Notes: generated by a model not told the origin, from the sequence alone. Counted from the first letter of the stretch, positions 43,971 to 54,407 are shown. The stretch is 64,000 nucleotides of DNA from Sphingopyxis sp. LK2115 (GCF_014595975.1 NZ_JABWGQ010000027.1:1-64000); one strand, 5' to 3'. Numbers and translations: made by a program.

Positions 43971-44395
43971 GCGCCGCGCTTTATAACCGCGACATATTGG
44001 CGCTGGCGATCGCCACCGCCGACTATCTGCCCAACCCCGACGCGCGATACCGGGCGAGCAAGCGTGCACCGCTGTGCGGCAGCGCGATCATCCTTGATCT
44101 CGATACCGACGGGGGCGGGCGGGTGACGCGCGTCGGGCTGCATGTCGAGGCGTGCGCGCTGGGGCAGGCATCGGCGGCGCTGCTCGCGCGCCATGCGCCC
44201 GGCCGCGGCCTCGCCGACCTGCGCCGCGCGCGCGACGGCATCGCGGGCTGGTTTGCGGGCACCGGCGCGCAACCCGATTGGCCGGGGTTCGACCTGCTGG
44301 CCCCCGCGCGCGACTATCCGGCGCGCCATGGTGCGATTCTGCTGCCCTTTGACGCCGCGATCGCCGCGCTCGATGAACGGGTCGCTGCGGCATGA
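43967..44395 (+). CDS. NifU/IscU-like iron-sulfur scaffold protein, alphaproteobacterial form
   Basis: A 142-aa protein similar to the NifU N-terminal scaffold. SAALYNRDILALAIATADYL and APLCGSAIILDLDTDGGGRVTRVGLHVEACALGQASAALL carry two of the three scaffold cysteines (LCGS and ACALGQ). A third cysteine is not obvious, so cluster binding may be altered. It overlaps cvpA and the antiporter gene by 4 bp each, which places it in one operon with radA. Confidence 0.7.
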   Translation: MSAALYNRDILALAIATADYLPNPDARYRASKRAPLCGSAIILDLDTDGGGRVTRVGLHVEACALGQASAALLARHAPGRGLADLRRARDGIAGWFAGTGAQPDWPGFDLLAPARDYPARHGAILLPFDAAIAALDERVAAA

Positions 44396-46290
44396 CTTTG
44401 CTTGCGCTGTCGGCCGCGGCCTCCGAAGCGGCAGAAAAAGCCGCCGAAGCCGCCACCGATACCGCGCTGCTTGAAGGCGCGATCCTGCTGGGTGTCGCGA
44501 CGCTGTTCGTGCTGATCTTTCGCCGACTCGGCCTTGGCGCCGTGCTCGGCTATCTGATCGCCGGGGCGATCGTCGGACCGCACGGGCTGGCACTGGTGGG
44601 CGGCGGCGAATCGAAACTGGCGATCGCCGAACTCGGCATTGCCTTCCTCCTCTTCCTCGTCGGGCTTGAACTGCATCCGCGGCGGCTGTGGCAGCTTCGC
44701 CGCGCGATCTTTGGACTCGGCATGACGCAGGTGGTGGTTACCGGGCTGGTGCTCACCGGCCTCATCTACCTCGTCCTCGGGTTCAGCCCCGCCGCAGCGA
44801 TCGCGCTGGGCCTGCCGCTGGCGCTTTCGTCGACCGCGCAGGTGCTCCCCGGCCTCAAAAGTTCGGGTCGCATCAATTCGCCCTTTGGCGAGAAAGCCTT
44901 TTCGATCCTGTTGTTTCAGGATCTGGCGATCGTGCCGATGATTACCATCGTTGCCGCGCTGTCGCGCGCGCCTGCCGATCCGTCGGCACCGCCGGGCGCG
45001 ATGCTTGCGCTCTATACGGTCGGCGCGATCATCGGGCTGGTGCTCGCGGGGCGGTTCATCCTCAATCCGCTGCTCAGGCTCATCGGCCGCTATGGCGAGC
45101 GCGAATTGTTCGTGGTGGTCGGGCTGCTCGCGGTGCTGGCGAGCGCGGCGCTGATGCACAGCCTGCACCTGTCGACCGCACTCGGCGCCTTTGTCGCGGG
45201 CGTGATGCTCGCCGACTCGCCCTATCGGCACGAGATCGAGGCCGATGTCGAACCCTTCCGCCTGATCCTGCTCGGTCTTTTTTTCCTTGCGGTGGGGATG
45301 GTGCTCGACATCAATGTAGTGCTTGCCGACCCGCTGCGCGTCGTCGGGCTCGCGGCCGCGCTGGTCGTGGTCAAGGTCGCGGTGCTCACCCTGATCGTCC
45401 GCGCGTTCGGCAAATCGTGGAACACCGCGCTCGGCCTGGGGTTGCTTCTGAGCCAGGGCGGCGAGTTCGGTTTTCTGCTGTTCACGCAGGCGCAGCAGGC
45501 GCTGCTCATCGCGCCCGAGGCGGCGAGCCTGTTCAGCGCCGTGGTCACGCTGTCGATGATCTCGACGCCCTTCCTGATGCTGTTCGCGCGCAATCTGGAG
45601 TTTGCACCCGACCGCGACGGCCCCGCGATGGACGGTCCCGAACATGCGCCGCGCGGTTCGGCGCTGGTGATCGGTTATGGCCGGTTCGGACAGACGGTGG
45701 CGCAGATGCTGCACGCGGTCGATTGTTCGGTGACGCTTATCGACAAGAAGCCGAGCCAGATCGAACGATCGGGGCGGTTCGATACCAAAGTCTATTATGG
45801 CGACGGGTTGCGGCTCGATCTGCTGCGGCGCGCGGGCGCCGATGATGCAAGGCTCATCATCTATTGCATCGACGACGCCGCGTTCGACGCCGCGACGATG
45901 CGCCCGATCGTCGAGGCCTTTCCACAGGCGCGTGTGCTGGCGCGCGTGTTTGATCGCCGCCAGCTGATCGCGATCGACGGCGCGGGCGTGTCGGCTGCGG
46001 TGCGCGAGGTGTTCGAAAGCTCGGTCGCGCTCGGAATCAAGGCGCTGGAGGAACTCGATGTCGACCCGCGCGAAATCGAAGACGTCGAAGCGGCGTTTCG
46101 CCAGCTCGACGAAACGCGGCTGGCGGCGCAGATCGACGAGGGGGATCTGACCGCGGGCATGGAACATCGTTTCAAACCCGGCGGCGGCCGCGAGGCCGAC
46201 AGCGTGATCGAAACCTTCCGCCAGCGCCGCCGCGCGGCAAAGGCGGCGCGAGAAGAGGGCGATGCGGCAAGACTGACCGCCGAAACCTGA
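44392..46290 (+). CDS. CPA2-family monovalent cation:proton antiporter (KefB/KefC-like)
   Basis: A 632-aa protein with about twelve membrane segments (for example LLGVATLFVLIFRRLGLG and GYLIAGAIVGPHGLAL), including the conserved FLLFLVGLEL and ALSSTAQVLP. A TrkA-N/RCK domain follows near residue 420, with the nucleotide loop VIGYGRFGQTVAQML. The tail is Arg/Ala-rich and charged. The KefB type is gated by glutathione adducts; here the gating ligand is unknown. ATGA overlap with the preceding gene. Confidence 0.85.
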   Translation: MTLLALSAAASEAAEKAAEAATDTALLEGAILLGVATLFVLIFRRLGLGAVLGYLIAGAIVGPHGLALVGGGESKLAIAELGIAFLLFLVGLELHPRRLWQLRRAIFGLGMTQVVVTGLVLTGLIYLVLGFSPAAAIALGLPLALSSTAQVLPGLKSSGRINSPFGEKAFSILLFQDLAIVPMITIVAALSRAPADPSAPPGAMLALYTVGAIIGLVLAGRFILNPLLRLIGRYGERELFVVVGLLAVLASAALMHSLHLSTALGAFVAGVMLADSPYRHEIEADVEPFRLILLGLFFLAVGMVLDINVVLADPLRVVGLAAALVVVKVAVLTLIVRAFGKSWNTALGLGLLLSQGGEFGFLLFTQAQQALLIAPEAASLFSAVVTLSMISTPFLMLFARNLEFAPDRDGPAMDGPEHAPRGSALVIGYGRFGQTVAQMLHAVDCSVTLIDKKPSQIERSGRFDTKVYYGDGLRLDLLRRAGADDARLIIYCIDDAAFDAATMRPIVEAFPQARVLARVFDRRQLIAIDGAGVSAAVREVFESSVALGIKALEELDVDPREIEDVEAAFRQLDETRLAAQIDEGDLTAGMEHRFKPGGGREADSVIETFRQRRRAAKAAREEGDAARLTAET

Positions 46291-46372
46291 TCGCTATGGC
46301 GATCCTTCCCTGATCGTAATCGAGGTGCGCGGCGGATTGCGCCGCGCTTTCGCTGGGGCAGGTCCGACTTTT

Positions 46373-46436
46373 AATAGTCAATTATTCTCTTGACTATTAT
46401 CCTATTGCGTTTTTAGTAAAGCATATGCTTGACTAT
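46373..46436. promoter_or_regulatory. Three half-site operator of the ArsR-family gene
   Basis: AATAGTCAA (46373-46381) and TTGACTATT (46390-46398) form a perfect 9-bp inverted repeat in an AT-rich stretch. A third copy, TTGACTAT (46429-46436), lies over codons 2-4 of the ArsR gene. The arrangement fits autorepression of the ArsR/SRPBCC operon. Confidence 0.65.
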
Positions 46437-46775
46437 CAAACTGCACTCGGCCCGATCCTGCACGCCATCGCCGATCCGACGCGGCGCGTCATGGTCGAAC
46501 AGCTTGCCAAGGGACCGGCCTCGGTCAGCGCGCTCGCCGGGCGGCTACCGATGTCGCTCCAGGCGGCGATGCAGCATCTCGCGGTGCTTGAAGCCGCGGA
46601 GGTGGTGCGCAGCGAAAAGATCGGGCGGGTACGGACCGTGTCTCTGAACCCCACCGCGCTCCGCCAGGTCGAACGCTGGGTAGCCGAGCAGAAAACGGCC
46701 TGGGAGCGCCGCCTCGACCGGCTTGGCGACTATCTGGGCGAATCCCCCGACGATGAAAGGAAAGACCATGACTGA
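46425..46775 (+). CDS. ArsR-family winged-helix regulator
   Basis: A 116-aa DNA-binding protein: AIADPTRRVMVEQLAKGPASVSALAGRLPMSLQAAMQHLAVLEAAEVVRSEKIGRVRTVSLN. No Cys pair that would bind metal is present, so it belongs to the non-metal group usually paired with SRPBCC proteins. The operator lies just upstream. Its stop overlaps the SRPBCC start by 8 bp. Confidence 0.9.
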   Translation: MLDYQTALGPILHAIADPTRRVMVEQLAKGPASVSALAGRLPMSLQAAMQHLAVLEAAEVVRSEKIGRVRTVSLNPTALRQVERWVAEQKTAWERRLDRLGDYLGESPDDERKDHD

Positions 46776-47232
46776 CAGTCTGATCCATCACGCCAGCTTT
46801 ACCGTTGAACGCGCCTATCGTTCGCCGCGCGAGCGCGTTTTCGCGGCTTTCACCAGTGCCGAGGCACGGCGTCGCTGGCTTGTCGAATCCGACGGCTGGA
46901 CGGTTCATGCCTATGACCCGCCCGCCGAAGTCGTACCGGGCGCGGTCGAGGCCAGCCGCTTCAGCCCGCCCGGCGCCGATGTTGTCCTTACCAACGATAC
47001 GACCTTCCTCGACGTCGCTGCGCAGGAGCGGCTGATCTTTGCCTATGCGATGACGGTCGACGGCAAACCCTTGTCCTCATCGCTTTCGACGGTCGAATTT
47101 TTCGACGATGGTGACGGCACGCGCCTCCTGTTCACCGAACAGGGCGCCTATCACGACCGCGATGTCGCCGGCCGCGAGGCTGGGACGCGCGGTTTGCTCG
47201 ATGAGTTGGCGAAAGAACTGGGAGAGGCCTGA
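46768..47232 (+). CDS. SRPBCC (AHSA1-like) protein
   Basis: A 154-aa START-like ligand-binding protein of the AHSA1/CalC type: HASFTVERAYRSPRERVFAAFTSAEARRRW near the start, and FDDGDGTRLLFTEQGAYHDRDVAGREAGTRGLLDELAKEL at the end. AAGGAAAG precedes the ATG at 46768. The ArsR/SRPBCC pair is a frequent two-gene unit; the ligand is unknown. Confidence 0.8.
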   Translation: MTDSLIHHASFTVERAYRSPRERVFAAFTSAEARRRWLVESDGWTVHAYDPPAEVVPGAVEASRFSPPGADVVLTNDTTFLDVAAQERLIFAYAMTVDGKPLSSSLSTVEFFDDGDGTRLLFTEQGAYHDRDVAGREAGTRGLLDELAKELGEA

Positions 47233-47279
47233 TCGATGATAGCAACCAGGGCGGCGTTCCGTTGGCACGCCGCCCCTTG

Positions 47280-48386
47280 TTATGCGCCGCGCTGTTCGTC
47301 GAGGAAGGAGGCCACCGCATCCAAACCATATTCGTCGGTGACGAAGCTTTTCCCGATCCCGCGCGACAGGATGAGGGGCAGCTTGCCCCCGCGCACCTTC
47401 TTGTCGTGTGCCATATGCGCGGCGAGTTCGGCGCCGCCGCTGTTGATGCCCGCGCTGGCGAGGCTGTGCGGCAGGCCAACGCTCGCCAGATGGCCCTGCA
47501 CGCGCGCCGCGTCCGCGGCGGGGCAGAGCCCGTTGGCGGCCGAAAACTGGTGCGCGAGCACCATGCCCGCCGCGACCGCCTCGCCGTGGAGCAGCCGGTC
47601 CGAATAGCCGGTTTCGGCCTCTAGCGCGTGGCCGAAGCTGTGGCCGAGGTTGAGCAGCGCGCGAATATCCTGTGTCTCGCGCTCGTCGGCGGCGACGATC
47701 CGCGCCTTGGCGGCGACGCTGTGCGCAATGGCATGCGCGCGCGCCGCGCTGTCGCCCGCGAGCAGCGCAGCGCCATTCGCCTCGCACCAGGCAAAGAAGC
47801 CCGCGTCGTCGATCAGCCCGTATTTGACGACCTCGGCATATCCCGCGCCGAGTTCGCGGCGCGGCAGGGTGTCGAGCGTCGTCGGGTCGATCACGACCAT
47901 CGCTGGCTGGTGAAAGGCGCCGATGAGGTTCTTGCCCGCGGGCACGTTGATCGCGGTCTTGCCGCCGACGCTGCTGTCGACCTGCGCGAGCAGGGTGGTC
48001 GGTATCTGGATGAAGGGGCAGCCGCGCTTGACGATGCTGCACGCGAACCCAACAAGATCGCCGATCACGCCGCCCCCAAGCGCGATGACATGATCGCTGC
48101 GCTCGATGCCTTCGCCGATCAGCCATTCGGTGAGGCGCGCGAGGCCTGCCCAACTCTTGGTTCCCTCGCCGGGGTCGAGGACGAAGGAGGAGAAGGAGAT
48201 ATTCTCTGTCGCCAGCGCGGTGCCGAGCCGGGCGAGATAATGGTCGGCGACGTGCGCATCGGTGACGATCATCGTCCGCGCGCGATTCAAAAGCGGCGCG
48301 ACATGCGCGCCAATGTCGCCGATCAACCCTTCGCCGATCAGGATCGGATAGCTGCGGGCGCCCAGTTCGACGATCAGCTTTTCCAT
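47280..48386 (-). CDS. aroB: 3-Dehydroquinate synthase
   Basis: A 368-aa NAD- and metal-dependent enzyme converting DAHP to 3-dehydroquinate in the shikimate pathway. Typical segments are [47 protein letters not shown] and the metal-binding [13 protein letters not shown] and [12 protein letters not shown]. Its start overlaps the end of aroK by 13 bp, so translation is probably coupled in the order aroK-aroB. Confidence 0.95.
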   Translation of the reverse strand: MEKLIVELGARSYPILIGEGLIGDIGAHVAPLLNRARTMIVTDAHVADHYLARLGTALATENISFSSFVLDPGEGTKSWAGLARLTEWLIGEGIERSDHVIALGGGVIGDLVGFACSIVKRGCPFIQIPTTLLAQVDSSVGGKTAINVPAGKNLIGAFHQPAMVVIDPTTLDTLPRRELGAGYAEVVKYGLIDDAGFFAWCEANGAALLAGDSAARAHAIAHSVAAKARIVAADERETQDIRALLNLGHSFGHALEAETGYSDRLLHGEAVAAGMVLAHQFSAANGLCPAADAARVQGHLASVGLPHSLASAGINSGGAELAAHMAHDKKVRGGKLPLILSRGIGKSFVTDEYGLDAVASFLDEQRGA

Positions 48387-48949
48387 TTCTTGAGGGCCTC
48401 CAGAATCGCGCGCACCGCATGTTCGTGCGGCGTGCTCGCCGAGCTGACGCGGATATGCGCTTCGGCATAGATGGGATTGCGCACCGCGGCCAGTTCGCGG
48501 AGCACCTCGCCGGGATCGCGATCCTTGAGCAGCGGACGGTGGCTGCGACGGGCAACGCGATCGACCAGCGTTGGGATGTCGGCGTCGAGCCAGATGCTGA
48601 GGCTGTCCTTCAGGATCAGCGCGCGCGTGTCGTCATTGATGAAGGCGCCGCCGCCCGTCGCGAGCACCATCGGCTTGCCGCGGAGCAGGCGCGCGATGAC
48701 GCGGCGCTCGCCGTCGCGGAAATGCGCTTCGCCGAACCGCGCGAAAATATCTGAAATCGTCATGCCCGCGGCGCGCTCGATCTCGTCGTCGGCGTCGGCG
48801 AAGCGCATTCCCAGCCGCTGCGCGAGGCGGCGGCCGACGGTCGATTTTCCCGACCCCATCAGCCCGACGAGCACGATCGACCGGTCGCGGATCGACGCGG
48901 GGACGGCGTCGGGCGACGAACGCGCCGGGCTTTTCGGGTTTCGCGACAT
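48374..48949 (-). CDS. aroK: Shikimate kinase
   Basis: A 191-aa kinase. Walker A is GLMGSGKS (29-36), and [11 protein letters not shown] carries the shikimate-binding Asp. The glycine-rich ATGGGAF and the lid LKDRDPGE follow. ATG 48949 is the natural start; a longer frame to 49069 runs antisense to nothing useful and is rejected. It is first of two genes with aroB and divergent from the gene at 49091 over 141 bp. Confidence 0.9.
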   Translation of the reverse strand: MSRNPKSPARSSPDAVPASIRDRSIVLVGLMGSGKSTVGRRLAQRLGMRFADADDEIERAAGMTISDIFARFGEAHFRDGERRVIARLLRGKPMVLATGGGAFINDDTRALILKDSLSIWLDADIPTLVDRVARRSHRPLLKDRDPGEVLRELAAVRNPIYAEAHIRVSSASTPHEHAVRAILEALKKWKS

Positions 48950-49090
48950 GGTGCGCGCGGCTATACCGCCCGAACGGCAGGGGACAATGGTTTTGCTGCG
49001 CGGCAACCGGGATGAAGCGAACTGGCGCGCGATGGCGCGCCCGACGATCGAGGTGGATGGGAACGACAAGATGGCCGAAAGCGCCGCAGT

Positions 49091-50884
49091 ATGAAGCGAA
49101 CGACCTTGTCCTTGGCGCTGGGCCTGTCGGCTGCGGCGCTGGTCCTGCCCGCGATTGCGCAGGAATCGCTGCTGCCCGAAGGGTTTGGCACCCCCGCCGA
49201 CACGCCTGCGCCGCGGCCCGCCCCGACGCCGGGTTCACCGCCGCCGACGTCGCCGCCGACGAACGGCAGCGCGCCGCCCGCCGCCGCCCCGTCGATCAGC
49301 GGCAGCGCAAGCGATGCGGACGCCGACGAAGGCGAAGATGCGGACGAGGAAGCGGTTGAATCGGGCGGGCTCAAATATGACCTGCCGCCCGGCGCGCGCC
49401 GGCTGCTGACGCGGATCGGCCCACTCACTCCGGAAACCGGCGGGTTGGCGGCGGACGCCTTTGGCGTGCGCGGCCAATATGCCGCGGCGATCATGCGCAA
49501 GACGAATGGCCAGCTTGCCTCGCGCTGGGGCCAGATATTGCTGCGCCGCGCGCTCGCCTCGGCCATTGACACGCCCCCGACGATCAACGGCGCCGACCTC
49601 GCCGCCGAGCGCGTGTCGCTGCTGCTCCGCATGGGCGAATCGACGACGGCGCGGCGAATCGTGCAGTCGGTCGATTATGATCGCGCGAGCCCGCGCCTCG
49701 TCGCTGCGGCACAGCAGGTCTATCTTGCCACGGCCGACCCGGCGGGCCTCTGCCCCTATGTGCCTGCGGGGCTGGCGCATGGCGACGAGCACAGCTGGCG
49801 GCTCGCGTCGGCGATCTGTGCGGGCCTGTCGGGCGAAGCGGGGCCGGCGGGCTGGGCGATCGGCCGCGTGCGGTCGAGCGGCCGGCTGTCGAACTTCGAC
49901 ATTCTGCTCGCCGAACGTGTGCTGGGCGCGACGGGCGCCGGGCGGCGTTCGACGACAATCGAATGGGATAATGTCGGGCGGCTGACGAGCTGGCGCTTTG
50001 GCATGGCGACCGCGACCGCCATTCCGGTGCCAGAGACGCTGCGTGACGCCGCACCCGGCTATATGAAAGGCTGGACCGTGCTCGCGCCGATGACCGATAT
50101 GGCACAGCGCGTCGCCGCAGCGCCCGAAGCCGCGACGCGCGGCGTGTTGTCGAGCGAAGCCTATGTGTCGCTGCTGAGCGCTGCGGCGGGTGAGGAAGAA
50201 CCCGGCGAGGAGCTGGTGGCGCAGACCGACCGACTGCGCGGGGCGTTCGGCGCGGCGGCCGGGGCTGATCGCTATGCCGCGATGGTGGCGCTGTGGGGCG
50301 CGGCGAACACGCCTGCGGAGGCTTATGCGGCGATGATCGCGACCGCGCGCGCTGCCGCCGCGCTGCCGCCGGGCACCGACGTCGGCGAGGATCCGTGGCA
50401 GCTCGTGGGTTCGATGCTCGCGGCAGGCTATGATGCCAATGCGCTGGCATGGGTGCCCCGTGTCGAGGTGGGCAGCCGCGCCTGGGGCGTGCTTGCGGTC
50501 GGGTCGCCGCGCGCGCTTGGCGACATGAGCGCAAGCGCGGTCGAACGGTTTTCGGACGATGACGACAGCGCCGATTATCTGCGCTCGAAGTTCCTGCTTG
50601 CGGGGCTGGCCGGGCTGGGGCGGCTCGACGCCAATGCCACGGCCGCGGCGGCGCGCGACCTTGACGTCGATCTGGGACGACAGACGCGCTGGACGCGCGC
50701 GATGATGACCGCGGCCGAGCGGCGCGAGCCCGGCATGGTCGCGCTGCTCGCGGCGGCGGGGATGCAGGGCGACTGGTCGAAGGTGCCGCCCTATCATCTC
50801 TATCATATCGTCCGCGCGCTGCGCGATGTGGGGTTGTCCGCCGAAGCCCGGATGATCGCCGCCGAAGCTTTGGTGCGTGTCTGA
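49091..50884 (+). CDS. Periplasmic alanine-rich helical-repeat protein of unknown function
   Basis: A 597-aa protein with a Sec signal ([21 protein letters not shown], cleavage near residue 23). A Pro/Ser/Thr-rich stretch ([21 protein letters not shown]) and an acidic run ([14 protein letters not shown]) follow. The rest is Ala- and Leu-rich helical repeats ([39 protein letters not shown]) that look like TPR hairpins. No enzyme motif is seen. Its last codons overlap the GTG of xerD by 8 bp. The role is unknown. Confidence 0.65.
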   Translation: MKRTTLSLALGLSAAALVLPAIAQESLLPEGFGTPADTPAPRPAPTPGSPPPTSPPTNGSAPPAAAPSISGSASDADADEGEDADEEAVESGGLKYDLPPGARRLLTRIGPLTPETGGLAADAFGVRGQYAAAIMRKTNGQLASRWGQILLRRALASAIDTPPTINGADLAAERVSLLLRMGESTTARRIVQSVDYDRASPRLVAAAQQVYLATADPAGLCPYVPAGLAHGDEHSWRLASAICAGLSGEAGPAGWAIGRVRSSGRLSNFDILLAERVLGATGAGRRSTTIEWDNVGRLTSWRFGMATATAIPVPETLRDAAPGYMKGWTVLAPMTDMAQRVAAAPEAATRGVLSSEAYVSLLSAAAGEEEPGEELVAQTDRLRGAFGAAAGADRYAAMVALWGAANTPAEAYAAMIATARAAAALPPGTDVGEDPWQLVGSMLAAGYDANALAWVPRVEVGSRAWGVLAVGSPRALGDMSASAVERFSDDDDSADYLRSKFLLAGLAGLGRLDANATAAAARDLDVDLGRQTRWTRAMMTAAERREPGMVALLAAAGMQGDWSKVPPYHLYHIVRALRDVGLSAEARMIAAEALVRV

Positions 50885-51788
50885 CGCGGCCTTAATCGAC
50901 CGTTTTCTGGAGATGATGGCGGCCGAGCGTGGCGCGTCGCGCAATACGCTCGCCGCCTATCGCCGCGATCTGGAGCAGGCGGCCGAGCGGGCCAGGGGGC
51001 CGCTGGCCGAGGCCGATTCCGCGGTGCTGCGGCACCTGATGGCCGAATATCGCGCGTTGGCGGCGAGCAGCGCGGCGCGCAAGCTGTCGGCGCTGCGGCA
51101 ATTCTTTGCCTTCCTGCTCGACGAAGGCGAACGCGCGGACAATCCGGCGCTCGACATTGCGCGGCCGACCACGCGGCGCCCGCTGCCGCGCATATTGAAT
51201 CACGACGATGTCGAACGCCTGTTCGCGCAGGCGGCTACCGAGGCCGCAGGCGAAGCGCCCCCGCTTGCGGCGGTGCGGATGCTGCTGTTCCTCGAACTCC
51301 TTTATGGATCGGGGCTGCGCGCCAGTGAGTTGGTGTCGCTGCCGCGGCGGGCCATGGCGGGCGAGCGTGACTATCTGATCGTCCGCGGCAAGGGTGACAA
51401 GGAGCGGCTGGTGCCGTTGTCGGCGCGCGCGCGGGCGGCGTTCGATCGCTGGTTGCCTTTGCTTGGCGACGGATCGCCATGGTTGTTTCCATCGGGCAAG
51501 GCGCATATCTCGCGCGTCCGGCTGTTCCAGATGCTGCGCGAACTTGCCGCGCGCGCGGGCGTCGATCCGGCTGCGGTCAGCCCGCACGTCCTGCGCCACG
51601 CCTTTGCGACGCACCTGCTCGAAGGCGGCGCCGACCTGCGCGCGCTGCAACTGATGCTCGGCCACGCCGATATCGCGACGACCGAGATTTACACGCATGT
51701 CGACAGTCGGCGCCTTGTCGAACTGGTCAACCGTCGGCACCCGCTGGCGCGGATGGATGACGTTGACCTGAAGGCGCCTTCGGCCTAG
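50877..51788 (+). CDS. xerD: Site-specific tyrosine recombinase XerD
   Basis: A 303-aa tyrosine recombinase. The SAM-like N-terminal domain (LIDRFLEMMAAERGASRNTLAAYRRDL) is followed by the catalytic set Arg148, Lys172, His237, Arg240, His263 and Tyr272 (DIATTEIYTHV). It resolves chromosome dimers with XerC and FtsK. The initiator is GTG at 50877, inside the end of the preceding gene. Confidence 0.9.
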   Translation: MSDAALIDRFLEMMAAERGASRNTLAAYRRDLEQAAERARGPLAEADSAVLRHLMAEYRALAASSAARKLSALRQFFAFLLDEGERADNPALDIARPTTRRPLPRILNHDDVERLFAQAATEAAGEAPPLAAVRMLLFLELLYGSGLRASELVSLPRRAMAGERDYLIVRGKGDKERLVPLSARARAAFDRWLPLLGDGSPWLFPSGKAHISRVRLFQMLRELAARAGVDPAAVSPHVLRHAFATHLLEGGADLRALQLMLGHADIATTEIYTHVDSRRLVELVNRRHPLARMDDVDLKAPSA

Positions 51789-51797
51789 CGACGGCGC

Positions 51798-52745
51798 ATG
51801 ACAGCCTTTCTGGACTTCGAAAAACAGGTCGCCGCGCTCGATCGACAGATTGCCGAACTGCGCGAAATGGGGGACGATCCCACGCTCGATATCGAGGGCG
51901 ATATCGCCCGGCTGGAGGACAAGTCCGCCAGGCTGCTCCGCGATATCTATGCCAGGCTGACGCCGTGGCAGAAAACGCAGGTGGCGCGCCACCCCGACCG
52001 GCCGCATTTCAAACATTATGTCGCGGGCCTGTTCGACGACTGGATGCCGCTTGCGGGTGACCGCAACTTCGGCGACGACCAGGCGATCCTGGGCGGGTTG
52101 GCCCGGTTCCGGGGTCGCCGCGTCATGGTGATCGGCCATGAAAAGGGCGACGACATCCCGTCGCGGATGAAACATAATTTCGGGATGGCGAAGCCCGAGG
52201 GTTATCGCAAGGCGATCCGCTTGATGCAGCTTGCCGACCGTTTCGGCCTGCCGGTGGTGACTCTGGTCGACACGTCGGGCGCCTTTCCCGGCATCCAGGC
52301 CGAAGAGCGCGGGCAGGCCGAGGCGATTGCGCGATCGACCGAACAATGTCTGGCGTTGGGCGTGCCGATGGTCGCGGCGATCGTCGGCGAGGGCGGTTCG
52401 GGCGGCGCGATCGCGCTTGCCGCGGCGAACCGCGTGCTGATGTTCGAACACGCCGTCTATTCGGTGATCTCGCCCGAAGGCTGCGCTTCGATCCTGTGGC
52501 GCACGTCGGACAAGGCGGCGGAGGCAGCGGCGGCGATGAAGATGTCGGCGCAGGATCTGCTGGCGTTGAAGGTCATCGACCGGATCGTTCCCGAACCGGT
52601 CGGGGGCGCACATCGCGCGCCCGAAGTCGCAATCGCCGCGCTGGGCGATGCGATCGAACAGGAACTGAACGGTCTGTCGGGCCTTCCCCGCGACACTTTG
52701 CTCGCCGCGCGCGAGGAAAAGTTTCTCGCGATGGGCCGCGCCTGA
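51798..52745 (+). CDS. accA: Acetyl-CoA carboxylase carboxyltransferase subunit alpha
   Basis: A 315-aa protein that moves the carboxyl group from carboxybiotin to acetyl-CoA in fatty-acid synthesis. It begins with the coiled segment [23 protein letters not shown], then [41 protein letters not shown], the family core. It starts 9 bp after xerD. accD is not in this window. Confidence 0.95.
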   Translation: MTAFLDFEKQVAALDRQIAELREMGDDPTLDIEGDIARLEDKSARLLRDIYARLTPWQKTQVARHPDRPHFKHYVAGLFDDWMPLAGDRNFGDDQAILGGLARFRGRRVMVIGHEKGDDIPSRMKHNFGMAKPEGYRKAIRLMQLADRFGLPVVTLVDTSGAFPGIQAEERGQAEAIARSTEQCLALGVPMVAAIVGEGGSGGAIALAAANRVLMFEHAVYSVISPEGCASILWRTSDKAAEAAAAMKMSAQDLLALKVIDRIVPEPVGGAHRAPEVAIAALGDAIEQELNGLSGLPRDTLLAAREEKFLAMGRA

Positions 52746-52881
52746 CGGGTGCGGAACCCGATCCACCCCGCCAGCGTTCCCCACATTGCCTAACGGGCAA
52801 GCGACGGTCCCTGGCCCCCGCTTGTCCGATGGAATGATAGGGATATTCTGAACGATGACAGCAAAGGTGGGAGGCGCGATC

Positions 52882-54393
52882 ATGGGCCGGTTGACGACAG
52901 TGACAGCGATTGCCGCGATTCTGGCGGGCTGTGCGGCAGCAGGCGGCGGCGGGTTAAACGGCACGGCCGGCGCTCAGACGAAACCGGTCAAGACCGCGAC
53001 GAGCATTTCGCCGGCCGAACGCAAGCAGGGCGACGAGGCGCATCCGCAGCTGTTGCAGGAGTTCGGCGGCGCCTATAGCGGGCCGCAGGCGTCCTATGTG
53101 AACCGCGTCGGACAGAATATCGCCGTCCAGTCGGGCCTGTCGCGGTCGCCGAGCGACTTTACTGTCACTTTGCTCAACTCGCCGGTGAACAATGCCTTCG
53201 CGATCCCCGGCGGCTATGTCTATGTGACGCGGCAGTTGATGGCGCTGATGAACGACGAGGCCGAACTGGCAGGCGTGCTGGGGCACGAGGTCGGCCACGT
53301 CGCCGCGCAGCACAGCAAGAAGCGCCAGTCGGCGGCGACGCGCAACTCGATCCTTGGCATTCTTGGCGCCGTGCTTGGGAGCGCGATCGGCGACAATGGC
53401 GGGCTGCTTGGCGGGCTTGGCGGACTGCTCCAGAATAATTCGATGCGGATCGCGCAGCTTGCAACACTGGGCTTTTCGCGCAGCCAGGAATTGGAGGCCG
53501 ACCAGCTGGGCGTCCAGTATCTGCGCGGCGCGGGCTATGATCCGATGGCCTTGTCGACGATGCTCGCGAGTCTTGCCAACCAGACCAGCCTCGACGCCCG
53601 CCTTGCAGGCGGCAATGCCCGCTCGCTGCCCGAATGGGCAAGCACGCACCCCGACCCTGCGTCGCGCGTGCGCAACGCGCAATCGCTCGCCAATCGCGTC
53701 GGCGCTGGCGGTATGCGCAACGCCGATGCCTTTCTGGCGTCGGTCGATGGCGTGCTTTACGGCGACGATCCCGCGCAAGGCGTGGTCGAAGGGCGCAATT
53801 TCCTGCACCCTGATCTTCGCCTGCGTTTTACCGTCCCCAGCGGTTATGTGATGCAGAATGGCACGACCGCGGTGTCGATCAGCGGCAATGGCGGCCAGGG
53901 GCAGTTTTCGACCGCCCCCTATAGCGGTGACATGAACGCCTATATCGCGTCGGTGTTTCGCGCCGTGGCGGGCAATGCGGCGATCAGCCCGGGGACGATC
54001 CAGCGCACGACGGTGAACGGGATTCCGGCCTATTATTCGACCGCGCGCGTCAACAGCCAGTCGGGGCAGGTCGACGTCACCGTTTTCGCCTATGAGTTTT
54101 CGCCCAGCCAGGCGTTTCATTTCGTCACGTTGACGCAAGCGGGACGCAGCAGCGTCTTTGACCCGATGTTCGCCAGCGTGCAGCGCTTGAGCACGTCCGA
54201 AGCCGCCGCGATCCGGCCGCGTCGCGTCGATGTCGTCACCGTGGGGCGCGGCGACACGGTGGCCAGCCTCGCGCGACGGATGGCCTATAATGATTATCAG
54301 ACCGAACGGTTTCAAGTCCTCAACCGGCTGACCGCATCGAGTCGCCTGACGCCGGGGCAGAAAGTGAAAATCGTCGTTTATTCGGGCCGCTAG
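52882..54393 (+). CDS. M48-family metallopeptidase lipoprotein with LysM-like C-terminus
   Basis: A 503-aa predicted outer-membrane or periplasmic lipoprotein: signal TVTAIAAILAGC with Cys17 as lipid site. The protease core has HEVGH (135-139) and the third ligand Glu203 in SQELEADQLG, as in BepA/LoiP. The C-terminus (VVTVGRGDTVASLARRMAYNDYQTERFQVLNRL) resembles a LysM repeat. It should clear misfolded outer-membrane proteins. A start at 52882 with GGGAGG upstream is preferred to 52855. Confidence 0.9.
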   Translation: MGRLTTVTAIAAILAGCAAAGGGGLNGTAGAQTKPVKTATSISPAERKQGDEAHPQLLQEFGGAYSGPQASYVNRVGQNIAVQSGLSRSPSDFTVTLLNSPVNNAFAIPGGYVYVTRQLMALMNDEAELAGVLGHEVGHVAAQHSKKRQSAATRNSILGILGAVLGSAIGDNGGLLGGLGGLLQNNSMRIAQLATLGFSRSQELEADQLGVQYLRGAGYDPMALSTMLASLANQTSLDARLAGGNARSLPEWASTHPDPASRVRNAQSLANRVGAGGMRNADAFLASVDGVLYGDDPAQGVVEGRNFLHPDLRLRFTVPSGYVMQNGTTAVSISGNGGQGQFSTAPYSGDMNAYIASVFRAVAGNAAISPGTIQRTTVNGIPAYYSTARVNSQSGQVDVTVFAYEFSPSQAFHFVTLTQAGRSSVFDPMFASVQRLSTSEAAAIRPRRVDVVTVGRGDTVASLARRMAYNDYQTERFQVLNRLTASSRLTPGQKVKIVVYSGR

Positions 54394-54407
54394 GCGCGGC
54401 GCATAAG

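Noticed and set aside
49235-50944. 569-aa open frame on the minus strand
   Set aside because: It is antisense to the signal-peptide helical protein and is Arg/Pro-rich without motifs.
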